Shown here: piece after piece, positions 11,456 to 21,707 of the stretch
How the letters are laid out: each line of letters begins with the position of its first letter
Position numbering within the stretch: position 1 is the stretch's first letter
From: Phytophthora quininea
Lineage: Eukaryota > Oomycota > Peronosporomycetes > Peronosporales > Peronosporaceae
Direction: 5' to 3'
NCBI GenBank assembly: GCA_011947345.1
Contig: JAAVTG010000523.1
Coordinates: 372,001 to 436,000 of the forward strand
DNA length: 64,000 nucleotides
Made by a program: the position numbers and the translations under genes
The notes under the pieces: generated by a model
Told to the model about the DNA's origin: nothing
What the model saw: the letters and a program-made list of their open reading frames with translations, nothing else
Databases searched by the model: none

Positions 11456-11821
11456 TCATCGCCATGACATTCGCGTAGTTATGTCATTCTGGCCCCAAAC
11501 CTTGACGCCATTCTCATCGTGGCTAAACTTGACTTTCATCTTGGTGAGGAGGTCGTCGTCGGAGAGATTGCCCTGATCGAACTTCGGTACATCCAGATGG
11601 CATTGTATACTTACTCGCCGAGTCACTTGATTATCTGCAGATTCTCCTTGTAAGCTCGTACCTCGTTCTTCACTGCGTTCAACTTGGCCTTGACCTTCAG
11701 AGAACTGAAGACTCTCTTCGGAATCGCTAACAACCCGGACAGACCGGCGCTCGCTTTGGTCAGCGAAGCCCGTAGCAAACAGCACGTCCACAGCAACGGT
11801 CAGGAGGCGGGGCGCTCGCAT
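11456..11821 (-). CDS. RXLR-like effector candidate
   Basis: A 121-residue protein with a signal peptide (residues 1-20, signature VLFATGFA), RSVR at 26-29 as a variant RXLR motif and SEERG at 50-54 as an EER motif. The C-terminus is acidic and polar (DDDLLTKMKVKFSHDENGV). It is the only effector-like locus between 2.8 and 22.4 kb whose frame is uninterrupted, although the RXLR motif is degenerate and the protein short. The signal-peptide signature and motif spacing are shared with loci at 10.5, 16.7 and 21.2 kb, suggesting a locally expanded family. Confidence 0.55.
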   Translation of the reverse strand: MRAPRLLTVAVDVLFATGFADQSERRSVRVVSDSEESLQFSEGQGQVERSEERGTSLQGESADNQVTRRVSIQCHLDVPKFDQGNLSDDDLLTKMKVKFSHDENGVKVWGQNDITTRMSWR

Positions 11822-11889
11822 GGTCTTGAGGGCTGGCAGCCTGGGGCTTGTCCGGCAAATTGTGGAGTAGAATAGAATTTGATTATCGG

Positions 11890-12505
11890 ATTTCTCGTAA
11901 GTGGCTAAACTTTAAGGAATCACATCGAGGTCGGCCAGCGGCTCATTCACGTGGAATCCAGACGCGGTTGTTTTCCGATAATCGTTCATCATGTACAGCA
12001 GGCTCGTTAAATTCCAACCTGTGTAAGTCTGGAACAAATTCCGACTTGTGTATCCGAATATGTCTTGAGTGGTCATACAGGAATTGGCAGTGGGTCTTGA
12101 ACGAGTTCTTCACGCCATCGATACTGGGAGCATCCACTTGTATGTCTCGAAGGACAATATCATTTCGCAGACGCCAGATAGCACGGAATACAATTGCTGT
12201 GCGGACTTGCCACAAGAGCAATAAAACCTTCCATTGTGATCTCCAAGATCTCCTAGCATCGTGTGATTCCGGCAATAAGAGTACGCCATGGGGACCATAA
12301 GGACTGCCACATTGCCTTGAGGCCTCGACAGGCATAGAATCAATGTTCCGCCGTTTCAATGGCATTGCACGATGGCCGAACACAATTTGGAATGGTAGGA
12401 TTTAATTCTACCATGAAGGCAAGACGCGATCCCATGGTAAGTCCTCCAAAGAAAAGCCGGAATATTATATCGTGAATGACAGGAAGCAGACAGCGGCGCA
12501 ACCAG
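11890..12505 (-). mobile_element. LINE-B related copy 3, truncated at both ends
   Basis: Minus-strand coding for the zf-RVT-like C-terminal region (CVRPSC-like pattern near 12370, then LLLLWQVRTAIVFRAIWRLR and a terminal NNRVWIPRE before 11943). It is a third subfamily, diverged from copies 1 and 2. The upstream end stops abruptly near 12505. Confidence 0.7.
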
Positions 12506-13295
12506 ACCAGTATCGGATTCTTGTTCTACGAGGACGGCAGAGTATTGGTTGGGCTATGCAGACAGGACCGCAGTGTCGAAGGCTGCTACGCGACGGCAGC
12601 AAAACCGACAGGATCAGTGACTTCAATCACGACTGCTTTGGCTCCGGCGTCTCCAACACACAGTGAATCACTAGCACTGCCTCCGACGCAGCCTCCTCCT
12701 TCGTCGAACGTTGCGGGTATCATGTTGCTCATCAACGACCTCCTGTCGATTTTTGACATAGCGAAGTGTGAGAAAGCTTGCAAGGTAGTGGAACATGCGG
12801 CACTTCGCATCAATTACCGAGCTGCGAGCACTTTACGGTGGATGCATTCGCGATTCTCGTCAATTCTACAGCCGTCGACTCGGACACAGCGGGGAATTTA
12901 CTCGAAGATTTCGTGTACCAGCGGCTTCTATCCCACAATGCGGATTTTATTTTCCTAGCGGTCAGCTTGATACTTTTGCGCAGGTTTTTGCGGGAACGGC
13001 AGGAAACATTAACAAATCCCACTTCGCTGTAAGCAGAATTACTTGGAAGAAGCCTCCATGGCGTCTTTACGACTGCCTTCACACACGCAGACAAGATGTG
13101 AAATCTCGTCCATAATACGCCACGATGAGAAGTTGACGATTACGAGGAGAAAGAACCTTATAAATCCGCCAAGAAACTAGCAGAACTTGCTGCTATTCGG
13201 TCTGTGTTGGCCATGTTGCACATGCTGCCGGACCTACTTATCGTTGGAATGTTGCTACCACACGAACTCGTGAAACATCCCCCGTCCACAAAACA
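12506..13295 (+). other. unassigned coding-like segments
   Basis: Two plus-strand stretches have protein-like composition. One at about 12835-13030 includes FTVDAFAILVNSTAVDSD and a hydrophobic ADFIFLAVSLILL segment. The other at about 13130-13290 includes EPYKSAKKLAELAAIRSVLA and LLIVGMLLPHELVKHPP. They are in different frames and I recognise neither. They may be remnants of one membrane protein gene. Confidence 0.25.
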
Positions 13296-13327
13296 ATGGG
13301 CGTTCTCTCTCTCTTTTTTTTTTACCA

Positions 13328-13345
13328 TTCTGACAGCCGTGTTCT
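13328..13345. repeat. 18-bp target-site duplication, left
   Basis: TTCTGACAGCCGTGTTCT, repeated exactly at 14200-14217 on the other side of LINE-B copy 4. Confidence 0.9.
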
Positions 13346-14199
13346 GTGGCAACGCGAGGTGCAATGCCGCCGACATTTGGACTGACAGTCGGAAAAACAT
13401 CTCGGTTCTTCCCAAATCTAAAATCCCAAGACTGGGACAAATTGTTGCGGCCTGATAGATGCGTGCAACCACACCCCATGAAAGTGCTTGGCTGTCCGCA
13501 ACGACAGATCCATACTACGTTACAACAGATACTCGCCCTCCGTCAGTTTCTGGTTCCTGTTATCCACGATGTGATGCTGAGAATGTTCTTTGGAGACCTC
13601 ATTGTCGGATCAAGCCTGTTCTTCCTCAAGTCGTTAAATCCTACGATTCAACAGTGTGTGAGACGATCATGTGCTGCGATAGAAACAGTAGAGCACTGTT
13701 TCTTCTCGTGCCCAGCTCTGACGCAAATGTGGACCCCATTGTGGTCCCCATGGCATAAGGCTTTCGCGACGGAGTTGGATTGGCGATTGCTAATTTTTCC
13801 TAAACCACGAGACCTGAATAGGGAGTGGAGGCAGAACCAAAAGGTGGTCCTGCTACTGTGGCGAGTCCACACTGCGATCGCGTTCCATGCTACGTGGAGA
13901 TTGAGAAACGACATACTATTCCGTGAAACTACAGCTGAAGTACCAAGCGTCCAAAATGTGATGTCCTCTTTTCGACGACACTGTCTGTTCATCAATCACC
14001 ATTCAGCGGAGCTTGGGATTGACGACAAAATTGTAACCTCTGTTCTGGAGAAGTTAGGCTTTGACCCACCTGCGCCGCGAAACACACTACCAGCAAGTCA
14101 CGTTTGGATTCCACGAAACTAAGCAGCAGAACGACTAAGTAGTATACGATCGTAGCTAGAAAAACGGCTTATCCGACTGGTTAATCAACTTAAATTTCT
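13346..14199 (+). mobile_element. LINE-B copy 4, 5'-truncated, young
   Basis: An 854-bp copy encoding one uninterrupted frame to a stop at 14120-14122: the terminal 258 residues of LINE-B ORF2 with FFPNLKSQDWDKLLRPDRC, the zinc-binding C..C..ETVEHCFFSCP and a WIPRN end. It is nearly identical to copy 1 over their shared length. The perfect 18-bp target-site duplication and intact partial frame point to a recent insertion. The 3' end is TTAATCAACTTAAAT with no poly(A). Confidence 0.9.
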
Positions 14200-14217
14200 T
14201 TCTGACAGCCGTGTTCT
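14200..14217. repeat. 18-bp target-site duplication, right
   Basis: Exact partner of 13328-13345. Confidence 0.9.
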
Positions 14218-14644
14218 TTGTTGTGACTTTCACTGAGGTAGTTAAGCGCCGATCCCTCCGGGTGGATGACAACCCCGGAGAGAGAGGACAAGTTGACTGT
14301 GTTACGTCCCTAGCGACTGCGACCACGTCAAAATTCAACGGAGCCAAGAGATACGCAAAGCAAGCCACTGCCAATGTCAAGACGCGCCATGATGCTAAGC
14401 CGACCTTGAACTTAGTGAGCTACAAGTAATAGAGCATCGAAATCAACTTCTTCGCGTGAGGGATCCTGTCGAAGATAAAAGATCTCTCTGGGTCTTCAAC
14501 CTCGCCAAGGACAAATATTAGGCATTGACGACAAAGGCGTTTCACACAAACTCACAGTTGTGAATGAGCAGTGTTTGACGATTATTGTGTGGCGCCTCAG
14601 CTAAAAAGAATTGAATCTTTTTGCTCGATCTCGTCGCTTGGTCC

Positions 14645-14779
14645 CTAATGAGCTCCCCGCTTGTACACGCCGGATTTTTCGTAGAAGTTATTCGCAGGCG
14701 GAATGTCGTAAGCCAGACACAGCTCAGTAACCTGGGCCATGCACACAGCAATAACGGCGATCGCGATGATGAATTTCAT
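14645..14779 (-). CDS. short secreted peptide candidate (44 aa)
   Basis: ATG at 14779 gives MKFIIAIAVIAVCMAQ and a cleavable-looking signal peptide of about 23 residues, followed by a 21-residue polar tail (YDIPPANNFYEKSGVYKRG). There is no RXLR, EER or Cys pattern. Stop at 14645-14647. It may be a genuine small secreted protein or the 5' remnant of a longer gene. The interval 14430-14640 holds no convincing gene. Confidence 0.4.
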   Translation of the reverse strand: MKFIIAIAVIAVCMAQVTELCLAYDIPPANNFYEKSGVYKRGAH

Positions 14780-15201
14780 GGTTTGTGTTTGTTGTTCGTG
14801 CTTCGGTTGGTGACGTGGGCAGGAGAAGGCAAAATGGTCAATGAACGACCAAACGGCTCTTTTCGGGTTCGAATGCGAACTGCACTTACAGGATCGTACG
14901 CAAACAGTGCTTGCATGCGGATAGAGTTGATTCCCCGAATTTGTTTTGATATTTGCATGAAAAATGACTGTCGCGAGCCCTATTAAAGCCATGCCGATCA
15001 ACTTGAGTCTCGGGCATCTCATTGTTTTCTGCGCTCTGGTTTTGCCAGACGAGGCAAATATCGCGTGAAATGTCAGATCGTAAGACTTTTGAGTGTACGC
15101 GCCGGTTGTCATGGAGCTCTGTAAGTGTCGACGCAAATCTTGTTGATTGCCATCACCTATGGCGAACAGATAGTGGCGGTTCATAGGTCCACTATTATTT
15201 G

Positions 15202-15796
15202 TTATCTCCAACTAATAGGTTCCTGATATCTCTGTAGGCTCTGCCTAATGCTTCCGGTTTGTTTCACTTTTGTCTTGGGATGCCGTGTTCCGTGTCGCTG
15301 GAGCTGTTGTTGAATCATCTCCCTGAGTTGGGCTGGAAGTGGTTGTGACCACTGTATCTCCTTGTCACCAAATTTCTGAATCAGCTTTATGACAGCCGAT
15401 ACATCTGTCTTCCTGCTGATTGTCCATGACTCTGCATTTGCCTCCTTTAAGGCTCCTTCCGTGGCTGTCGCTGCCAATAGTTTCTTCTGAATTGGCTGTG
15501 CACTTCTCAAGTGAGCTTGAGCCGTTCCTAAACGTACTAATCTTAATAGTTGCTCTTTTGCTTGCTGCACCTTCTTGCGGACGATGCCGTTCAAACTAGG
15601 CTCATTTCCTGCTGTTCCGGCTGCGTGTGGATATTGCAAGTTCTTGTCGTATTCCCCAGCAATATCCAGCCCCCGGTCCAAGTCGTTCTTGAATGTGCTC
15701 GTTTACAATATATTTGAATACCCTACTGCCGTAGGAATATCGGTCGTTCTCCCGGCTTGAATCGCCACCGATGCCCCATTGATTTCCTTTCACCAC
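15202..15796 (-). pseudogene. hypothetical protein, frameshifted
   Basis: Two minus-strand frames (15602-15796 and 15202-15690) read on from each other after a shift near 15680. The first contains GGDSSRENDRYSYGSRVFKY, the second a helical, Gln/Leu-rich stretch (KKVQQAKEQLLRLVRLGTAQ). I recognise no domain. It could be a host gene remnant or part of a transposon. 15797-15981 shows nothing. Confidence 0.3.
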
Positions 15797-15981
15797 AGTA
15801 TTCCTTCAATCGTAGCTAACTACATAATCCTTCTTCCGGGTGCTCGGGCGGTTCCGAAATTGCATCCATCGCAAGTTCAAGTAACTACGCGTTTTCAGTT
15901 GGAACATGGTATTATTTCTTAACCAGCAAGCAAATGCTTAAGTTGCATGTTCCCTAGCACGCTTCTTAAGCCCGAAGATCA

Positions 15982-16296
15982 CTACGTCTTCTTCTTGTTG
16001 GCAACCGCGTACATCTTACGGTACATCTGCACGAATGGGTTATTGGAGTCGTAGATGTTGTGGCCCTGGGCATTCGTGAACAAAGGCTTGACGTCGAACC
16101 TGGCGAGAATCGTTTCTTCACTTTCACCCTTCTTGATGGAATCGAGCATGTTGACCTTCGTTTTTAATTCTTCGGACATTTCCGTTGCCAACGCCAGACG
16201 CCGACAAGGTGACTTCGATCTTCGCTTGGCCAATGTTGACGCGGACCCACCAAAGATGGCGTCAAATATTGACTTGGTGGTCACATGAACACTCAA
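15982..16296 (-). pseudogene. effector C-terminal domain fragment (no secretion signal)
   Basis: The last 60 residues (ETILARFDVKPLFTNAQG, a YDSNNPFVQMY segment, then VANKKKT) align by eye with the tail of the RXLR pseudogene at 21.2-21.6 kb, which has VLEKVGVKPL, a TDGKGTKVYD segment and VQLFENVLESY. No signal peptide or RXLR motif occurs upstream, so this is a fragment or a misjudged 5' end. The shared tail is good evidence for one effector subfamily in this block. Confidence 0.5.
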
Positions 16297-16657
16297 AATC
16301 CGTAATCACACTACTGTAGACCTAACGCGACAGTGTACAGTGTACATGTAGAGCTCTGCCCATGGATTGAGAGCTTGTTGATGCCGAGCCTCCGTCGAGT
16401 TTTGGCCATTGGATTTCGCTACAAAGCGTAGCATCATTCACGACGGCTACAGGTTGCAGGCGCTCATCGATGAAGTTGCTTTCGAGTACTCTCGCTGGCA
16501 TTTCTCTCTTCCCATGGCAGATCCTGTTCGGTGAACGCAGATTGCGGCTGTCGACAAACATGAATTGTATCCCCTTAACAGTTCGGCACTGGTATCAAAG
16601 GCCTCATTCTTCAATACACCAGCCAACGCCACGGACCGCTACTACATCTCACGACCC

Positions 16658-16914
16658 ATGCGCGCGTTCTACCTGCTGACCATTGCCATGGTCGTGCTCT
16701 TCGCCACGGCCTTCCCCGGAAGTAGCGAGCAACGCTCGCTTCCAATCGCTGGCAACGACGACAGCGAAGAGAGGGATTGCCCAGCATGGAGCGCCTGAAA
16801 GCCAAATATCAATCAGCCAAATGGAATGCCTGGAATGCCCAGGTAGGGTACCAAGTAGGCAAGTCGATGGGCAAAGAAGTGCTCCAAGTCGTGAAGGGAA
16901 AAACCAAATTCTGA
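16658..16914 (+). pseudogene. RXLR-like effector, frameshifted
   Basis: ATG at 16658 opens a signal peptide (residues 1-20, signature VLFATAFP), then RSLP at 26-29 in place of RXLR and a strong DDSEER at 34-39. The frame stops at 16796-16798, whereas a helical Lys-rich tail (ERLKAKYQSAKW..) continues in another register from about 16790 to TGA at 16912-16914. A single-base shift near 16775-16790 explains this. Confidence 0.65.
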
Positions 16915-17575
16915 CGGAACAATATCCAGAACACCCTTCATATCTTCCGCTGGCTAATCAACTTGCATTTCTTTCTTCTTCCGTTGTTATGCTGCCCACA
17001 AAAGTGCTAATGTTACCAACACAAAACATGCCCGTGAACAATGCAGGTTTTGTGATCCATCTTCCCTTCCGGTCCCCGTTCGTATTCTTCCCTCTGGTTT
17101 TAAACTTTCCTCTCACCAAATGCAATTGTGATAGTCCTGGGTAAAGTCAGTGGCAGCGACGCCGAGGCGTGTCTGAACGACAATCAATAATTGTCAGACG
17201 GTTGCGACTTGGGAGACGACCGATGGTGAAGGTCGCGTTCGGTGTGAGCGATGAGGACAGCCAGTCTCCAATCAGCAGCGACGAGAACAAGTGTCGAAGT
17301 AGTCTTCAATCGACAGCTATGAGAACAAAATCGAATGCGCAGCAACGTGAGCAAGTAGTCTCGAATCGGCAGCGATAAGAGCAAGCAGCTGAAGTGACGA
17401 CAGAAGTGCGGCAGCGACGACAGCACCAACGGTGGTGGTAGACAGTCATCAGGAGACGACAGCAAGCAGGAAGCTTTCGGTGGACGTCAGAGGGAAGCAG
17501 CAGGTGGAGGCCAACAGTGAACGACGGTGGACGCTGAAGCGGGAATAATCGACCGAACCGTGACCGGCGTTGCAG
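16915..17575. other. no gene; AGCAG/GACGA-rich tract
   Basis: 17160-17540 is built of loosely repeated purine-rich words (GCAGCGACGAGAAC, AAGTAGTC, GACGACAG). It may be degenerate simple sequence or retroelement leader. No coding content is supported. Confidence 0.35.
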
Positions 17576-17579
17576 GCAA

Positions 17580-18166
17580 TTGATACTATCAAGGACTGCG
17601 AGGTGGTGTGCAGGCGGGGAGGACGGTTGTCTTTATCCGAAGACCTTGTGGAGTCCAGATATTTCGAATACGGAGGAATCCCCAGACACCTTTTTGAGAC
17701 TAATCAGATCAGAGGCGATCAATGTATTTAACGTCACCGCAGTCATCAATGCCTTTCAGTCTCGGAAGTCTCTCTCGAAGTCGATTGCAGGGAGGGTCAA
17801 CCAGAAGGCGGATGAAGTTCCTTTGACTCAAGGCTTGCGCTTGGTATTCCAGAGGATTTTCCAGTTGTATCACCGACCAAAACCACAGGGGTTTGCGGTG
17901 AATACGATTCTGCCCCAGCGTGCACATTGTTTTGGCAGTGCTATGGATTTCAGATGACGATAAACGAGAATCATGGAATGACAGAAGCTGGCGCAAAGAC
18001 TGGCGTGGATTGGGCTCAGAAGCGGAAGTACGAATCGTCCGAAGACACGCTGCCATTACTGGACACGATGTATGAGCACTTGAAAGCTGAGTTTGTGGGG
18101 AACGATGAGCTTCGTAGCATTTTTGTTGCTGTTGGTAATAGCACCTTTTCCCTTTGTATTCCATGA
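17580..18166 (+). pseudogene. unassigned gene remnant
   Basis: Two plus-strand frames look coding: 17630-17957 (PDTFLRLIRSEAINVFNVTA, KPQGFAVNTILPQRAHCFG) and 17927-18166 (TEAGAKTGVDWAQKRKYESS, LPLLDTMYEHLKAEFVGNDE). They are offset by one register at about 17955. On the opposite strand at 18170-18307 another protein-like piece (YDGFVAKRNLMCEQYFNALK) abuts. I recognise no family; all may be pieces of transposon or host gene. Confidence 0.3.
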
Positions 18167-18508
18167 AGCTAACTCCTCATCGCCTTTGCTGATCTGGAAG
18201 CTCAATCTCTGCATGCTTAACTTAAGTGCATTGAAGTATTGCTCACACATCAGATTCCGCTTGGCAACGAACCCGTCGTAGTGCTCGCCTTGTACCAACG
18301 ACCGCAATATTTTAGTGAGCTAGAATTCCTGCTTCAGACATTCGAGTAGACTGCGAACCTTTGCGATTCCGACTCAGCGATCTATACTACTGTAGTATCT
18401 TCTCAGTTTTCGTCTTTGTGTGTCAAGTCGGGTGACCAATGCAACGTAAAACAAGTAGTACAGTCTATTTCATCAATCCAAGACCAAGTGTATGTGTATT
18501 CCGGCTTC

Positions 18509-19798
18509 CTAGTGGGAGGCGAAGCTGCGGACGACGGTCTTGCGGTACTGGCGCGTACGGCTCATTTCTTCTCCGTTGGCGACGGCGTCCACGATAGAGA
18601 GCTCTCCCCGCAGGTCTGTCTCCATCTTAGCCTTGAGCTCCGCACCTTCGAAGCCCTTACCCATGAGGTAGGCCAGTTTGGACACACAGGCCTCGATGGT
18701 CATGTCCAAAGACGTAATGACTCCCATGTTGAGCAAGTTCACACCCGTAGCGTACGTGTCAAGCTGCGTTCGGCCCTGCACGCACTGCGACGTGATAGTC
18801 ACTGGAATGTGCGAGTCGATGGCGCTCTTCACCAGTCGCAGAAAGCCATCCTTCCTCAATGGAGCATTTCCCGTTCCGTACAGTGCAAACACTACAGCCT
18901 TGCGCGTGCCCTTGTCCTTGTTGGCATTGTGGCGCTCAATGTACGCTTCAATACATTCATCGTCGAAACCAGGCACCAAGTGGAAGACGCAGATGTTGGT
19001 CGACAAGTCCGTGAACGCGCGGAAGCGGGAGCGCGGGTACGGAAGGATGAGTGGCTGGTCCACAGTCGCTTCCACGCCGGTGATCGCGAGCGACGGGAAG
19101 TTGGGCGAGTGGAAGGCGTCCACCGACATGTTGGCCACTTTGGTGGTGCGGTTGCCTCTCAGCAACTTGTTATTGGAGTAGATGCAGACCTCAGGAATGG
19201 CCAACGTAGCCGCACACATGACCGACATGATGAGGTTGCGCCGTGCGTCACTGTGGGGGAAGTGGAGGGGGATCATGGCTCCCGAGATGACCACGGGCTT
19301 GCCGAGGTATTCCAGCATGAAGGACAATGCTGAAGCCGTGTAGGCCATGGTATCAGTGCCCTGTAGCACCACGAAGCCGTCATAGTCCCAGTACTTGGCC
19401 TCGATCTCAGTGGCAATGGCGCCCCAGTCCTGCGGGGACATATCGGACGAGTCGATGGGCTCGGCCCACTCACTGACCGTCACCTTGGGCATGTTCTCGA
19501 ACTTGAACTCGTCCATCTCGCTGATCTTCTTCTCCAGGAAGCCGCTGCTCGGGTGCAGCACGCCGTTCTCGTCGGGCACCATACCGAAGGTGCCGCCCGT
19601 GTAGATGACGAGGCAGTGCGAGCGCTCGGGCTTGTCGCCCACTCCATTAGGCGCGTGCATGGAGCCTGGAGAGGCGCAGCAGTGCGACTCGGTCGGGTCG
19701 AGCGTTACGGTCACGGGGCTGATGCCGTCCTGCGCGCCGTCGAACGAGGCGCTGAAGCTGTTGCTGCCGTTACGGGTCGCCTTGGACTTCTTGCCCAT
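18509..19798 (-). CDS. L-asparaginase, type I (AnsA-like)
   Basis: Hydrolyses L-asparagine to aspartate and ammonia; type I enzymes are usually cytosolic. From the ATG at 19798 the protein is 429 residues. It carries both threonine signatures of the family: TGGTFGM at about residues 67-73 and LQGTDTMAYTAS starting near 146 (catalytic Thr-Asp pair at 148-149). The NRTTKVANMSVDAFHSPN stretch supplies the conserved Lys. The last 100 residues (TRTQ-equivalent region, NMGVITSLDMTIEACVSKLAYLM) fit the C-terminal domain. The frame is open upstream to 20014, but that part is low-complexity and lacks homology features, so the MGKKSKATRN start is preferred. A Ser-rich 60-residue N-terminal extension precedes the core. 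There is no signal peptide. This is the best preserved gene in the window. Confidence 0.92.
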   Translation of the reverse strand: MGKKSKATRNGSNSFSASFDGAQDGISPVTVTLDPTESHCCASPGSMHAPNGVGDKPERSHCLVIYTGGTFGMVPDENGVLHPSSGFLEKKISEMDEFKFENMPKVTVSEWAEPIDSSDMSPQDWGAIATEIEAKYWDYDGFVVLQGTDTMAYTASALSFMLEYLGKPVVISGAMIPLHFPHSDARRNLIMSVMCAATLAIPEVCIYSNNKLLRGNRTTKVANMSVDAFHSPNFPSLAITGVEATVDQPLILPYPRSRFRAFTDLSTNICVFHLVPGFDDECIEAYIERHNANKDKGTRKAVVFALYGTGNAPLRKDGFLRLVKSAIDSHIPVTITSQCVQGRTQLDTYATGVNLLNMGVITSLDMTIEACVSKLAYLMGKGFEGAELKAKMETDLRGELSIVDAVANGEEMSRTRQYRKTVVRSFASH

Positions 19799-19992
19799 GA
19801 GCAACTTGGAGGAATGAGTGGGCGCCAGTTGAGCTGCTCGTAAGTATGGGGGATGGGCGGAGCTGCCACGTACGAGACGTGGCCAACACGGCGTCCTGTT
19901 AGACTGAATAAGCAGTTTCAATATTAGAGGTAAAATACATTCAGTATTGTAATAATATTTGAAGAATATCAACCTGTCAAGTGTTATGGTAA

Positions 19993-20433
19993 GCGGGGTG
20001 GACAGGTTATGCACACCAGAGACAGACCCAGGGAGATTCCTTGTGGTTGCAGTGCGGCCGGGATTTGGCCTGCTCCCTCGCCGTGTTGAAGTCGTATGCG
20101 CATTGCCGGCCAGCCATTCGCTCCGTGGAAGGTGTAAATGGCACGGAGATTGTATAGGAAACCGAGCTGCAAGCTGTCATCGGATCGACGGCAGCGGTTT
20201 GGTCCATGCGCTACCAGCAGTTGCAGTTGCAGCGAACTGCAAGTGACGCCAACGCCGAGGCGCGCCGGATATTGTCGATGGAAGTGCTGGCCATGAGAGG
20301 CATCGGACACATCGATAAACGACCAAACATTACCAGTGAAGGCGCGATGGCGAGGCTTTTAACCGAACATGAAGTCGACCGATCGTCACACACCACGAAT
20401 AAAAATCGACAGCGCGCTCGAGAAAAGAGATGA
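19993..20433 (+). pseudogene. unassigned ORF interrupted by one in-frame TAG
   Basis: One register is open from 19993 to the stop at 20431-20433 except for TAG at 20155-20157. Both sides look coding: GDSLWLQCGRDLACSLAVLK before it and ARRILSMEVLAMRGIGHIDK after it. I recognise no domain. It lies divergently from the asparaginase gene, about 190 bp away. Confidence 0.35.
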
Positions 20434-21187
20434 TCAAGATGCAGTTCTCGCTAACATGGCGTTAAGCCATCGCACATCGAACCAAGGCGTTCAAGATGTA
20501 AAACTACACCGTGTTCTCGATTTGGCATTTGCTCCTATTGTATCGAGCACTATACTACGACTTTGCAGTGTCACACAAACGCAATTGTTACCTCGAGTGG
20601 AGCGATCAATTTTTGCTATTGGCGAAGTCGTCCATCGGTAGGCCACGTAAGTTTTCTGGTCGCAGTAGTTAGATCCTATAACGCCGGTTCTTAGCGAGGA
20701 TAGCTCCTCGAGCATATATTTTCTTCAGTGCTGTCTAGACCAATTAACGTAATACTGAGACGTAGCAGTCGTAAAAAAGATTTGAGAAAACAACCGAAGA
20801 AGCAATATCGCTTACACTAAACAGATCTTTGTGTTTGTTTTAACTGAAACCACGAGACTTGGATTGTGTGCACCTGATTCAGGTTGTCCGAACTCCATCT
20901 CCAGAACAGCAGCAGCATCGCCTTGGCGTAGTGCAAACTTTTGCAAAAACAAAAATAGTCCTAAAACTACTCGGACATATCTTGCGGTCGCAAACAAGAA
21001 AAAGAAAATAGCAAGCTCATTGAGAGCGTTAGCAGCAATAAGTCTTACTGTTTAAGTAGTTCTTCCAACGATTCTCTTGAGAGCACTCGCTCGGTTGACG
21101 ACCTGTTTTACGAACTTATGGCGATTCGATACAGCGTCTCAAACTCCACTCAACGATTTGCTGGTTGGAGTCCACACCTTCATCCAC
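20434..21187. other. no gene seen
   Basis: Short frames only, none with a recognisable domain. The sequence before 21188 serves as the upstream flank of the next RXLR pseudogene. Confidence 0.4.
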
Positions 21188-21597
21188 ATGCGCGCGTCCA
21201 CTCTGTTGGACGTTCTTGTGATCGCGCTCTTCGCGACAGTTTTCGCTGAGGATGCTGAACAGCGATCCCTTCACCTTGCAGATGAGGGCGGAGAAGATTC
21301 GCCTCAAACACTTTGAACGGTTTGAAAGACAAGTACAAGCACGTTGAGGGAAAGCTGCAACACCAGTATCACCTGGACAAAAAGAACACCAGGGAGGTGA
21401 GCGACGAGATGAAAGGCTTCAGGCTGATCAAGATTGGAGAAAGCAAGGACAAGGTCCTCGAGAAGGTTGGCGTCAAGCCTCTATAGACCGACGGCAAGGG
21501 GACCAAAGTCTACGACGTGAAGGACTCCCGCGTGCAGCTGTTTGAAAACGTTCTGGAGTCCTACACCTTCAAATTTGGCGCGAAGAGTGTGCCATAG
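21188..21597 (+). pseudogene. RXLR-like effector with a frameshift and a nonsense codon
   Basis: ATG at 21188 gives a signal peptide (residues 1-20, signature ALFATVFA) and RSLH at 26-29 as a degenerate RXLR with an acidic stretch after it. The frame ends at 21316. A second register, open from about 21310, carries a Lys-rich helical domain (LNGLKDKYKHVEGKLQHQY), then a TAG at 21484-21486, and continues in the same register to TAG at 21595-21597. The tail matches the fragment at 15982-16296. At least two inactivating changes are present. Confidence 0.65.
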
Positions 21598-21707
21598 TCA
21601 CATCCAATGGTCTGGTCTGGATAGAAGAGCCGGCATTCGGTTCGCTACAGCACTTGACATTCATTTTATTCTCAAGTCTCGACCGTCTTCTTCTATGAAT
21701 CCGTGAT

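Larger units (their letters stand above)
13296..14429 (+). pseudogene. RXLR effector gene disrupted by a LINE insertion
   Basis: A start-like ATG at 13296 leads into a T10 tract and the beginning of a hydrophobic signal-peptide coding stretch (to 13345). The remaining coding part resumes at 14218 after LINE-B copy 4 and contains RSLR at about 14250-14261, an acidic DDNPGERG patch like dEER, and a Lys/Ala-rich tail to the stop at 14427-14429. The 18-bp target-site duplication is itself signal-peptide coding sequence, so the insertion hit inside the secretion signal. The ATG and the hydrophobic segment are also one base out of register across the T tract, a second lesion or a homopolymer error. 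Confidence 0.7.

Noticed and set aside
18416..19333. A 305-residue plus-strand frame opposite the asparaginase gene
   Set aside because: It is the antisense shadow of a strongly recognised coding region and has no domain of its own.
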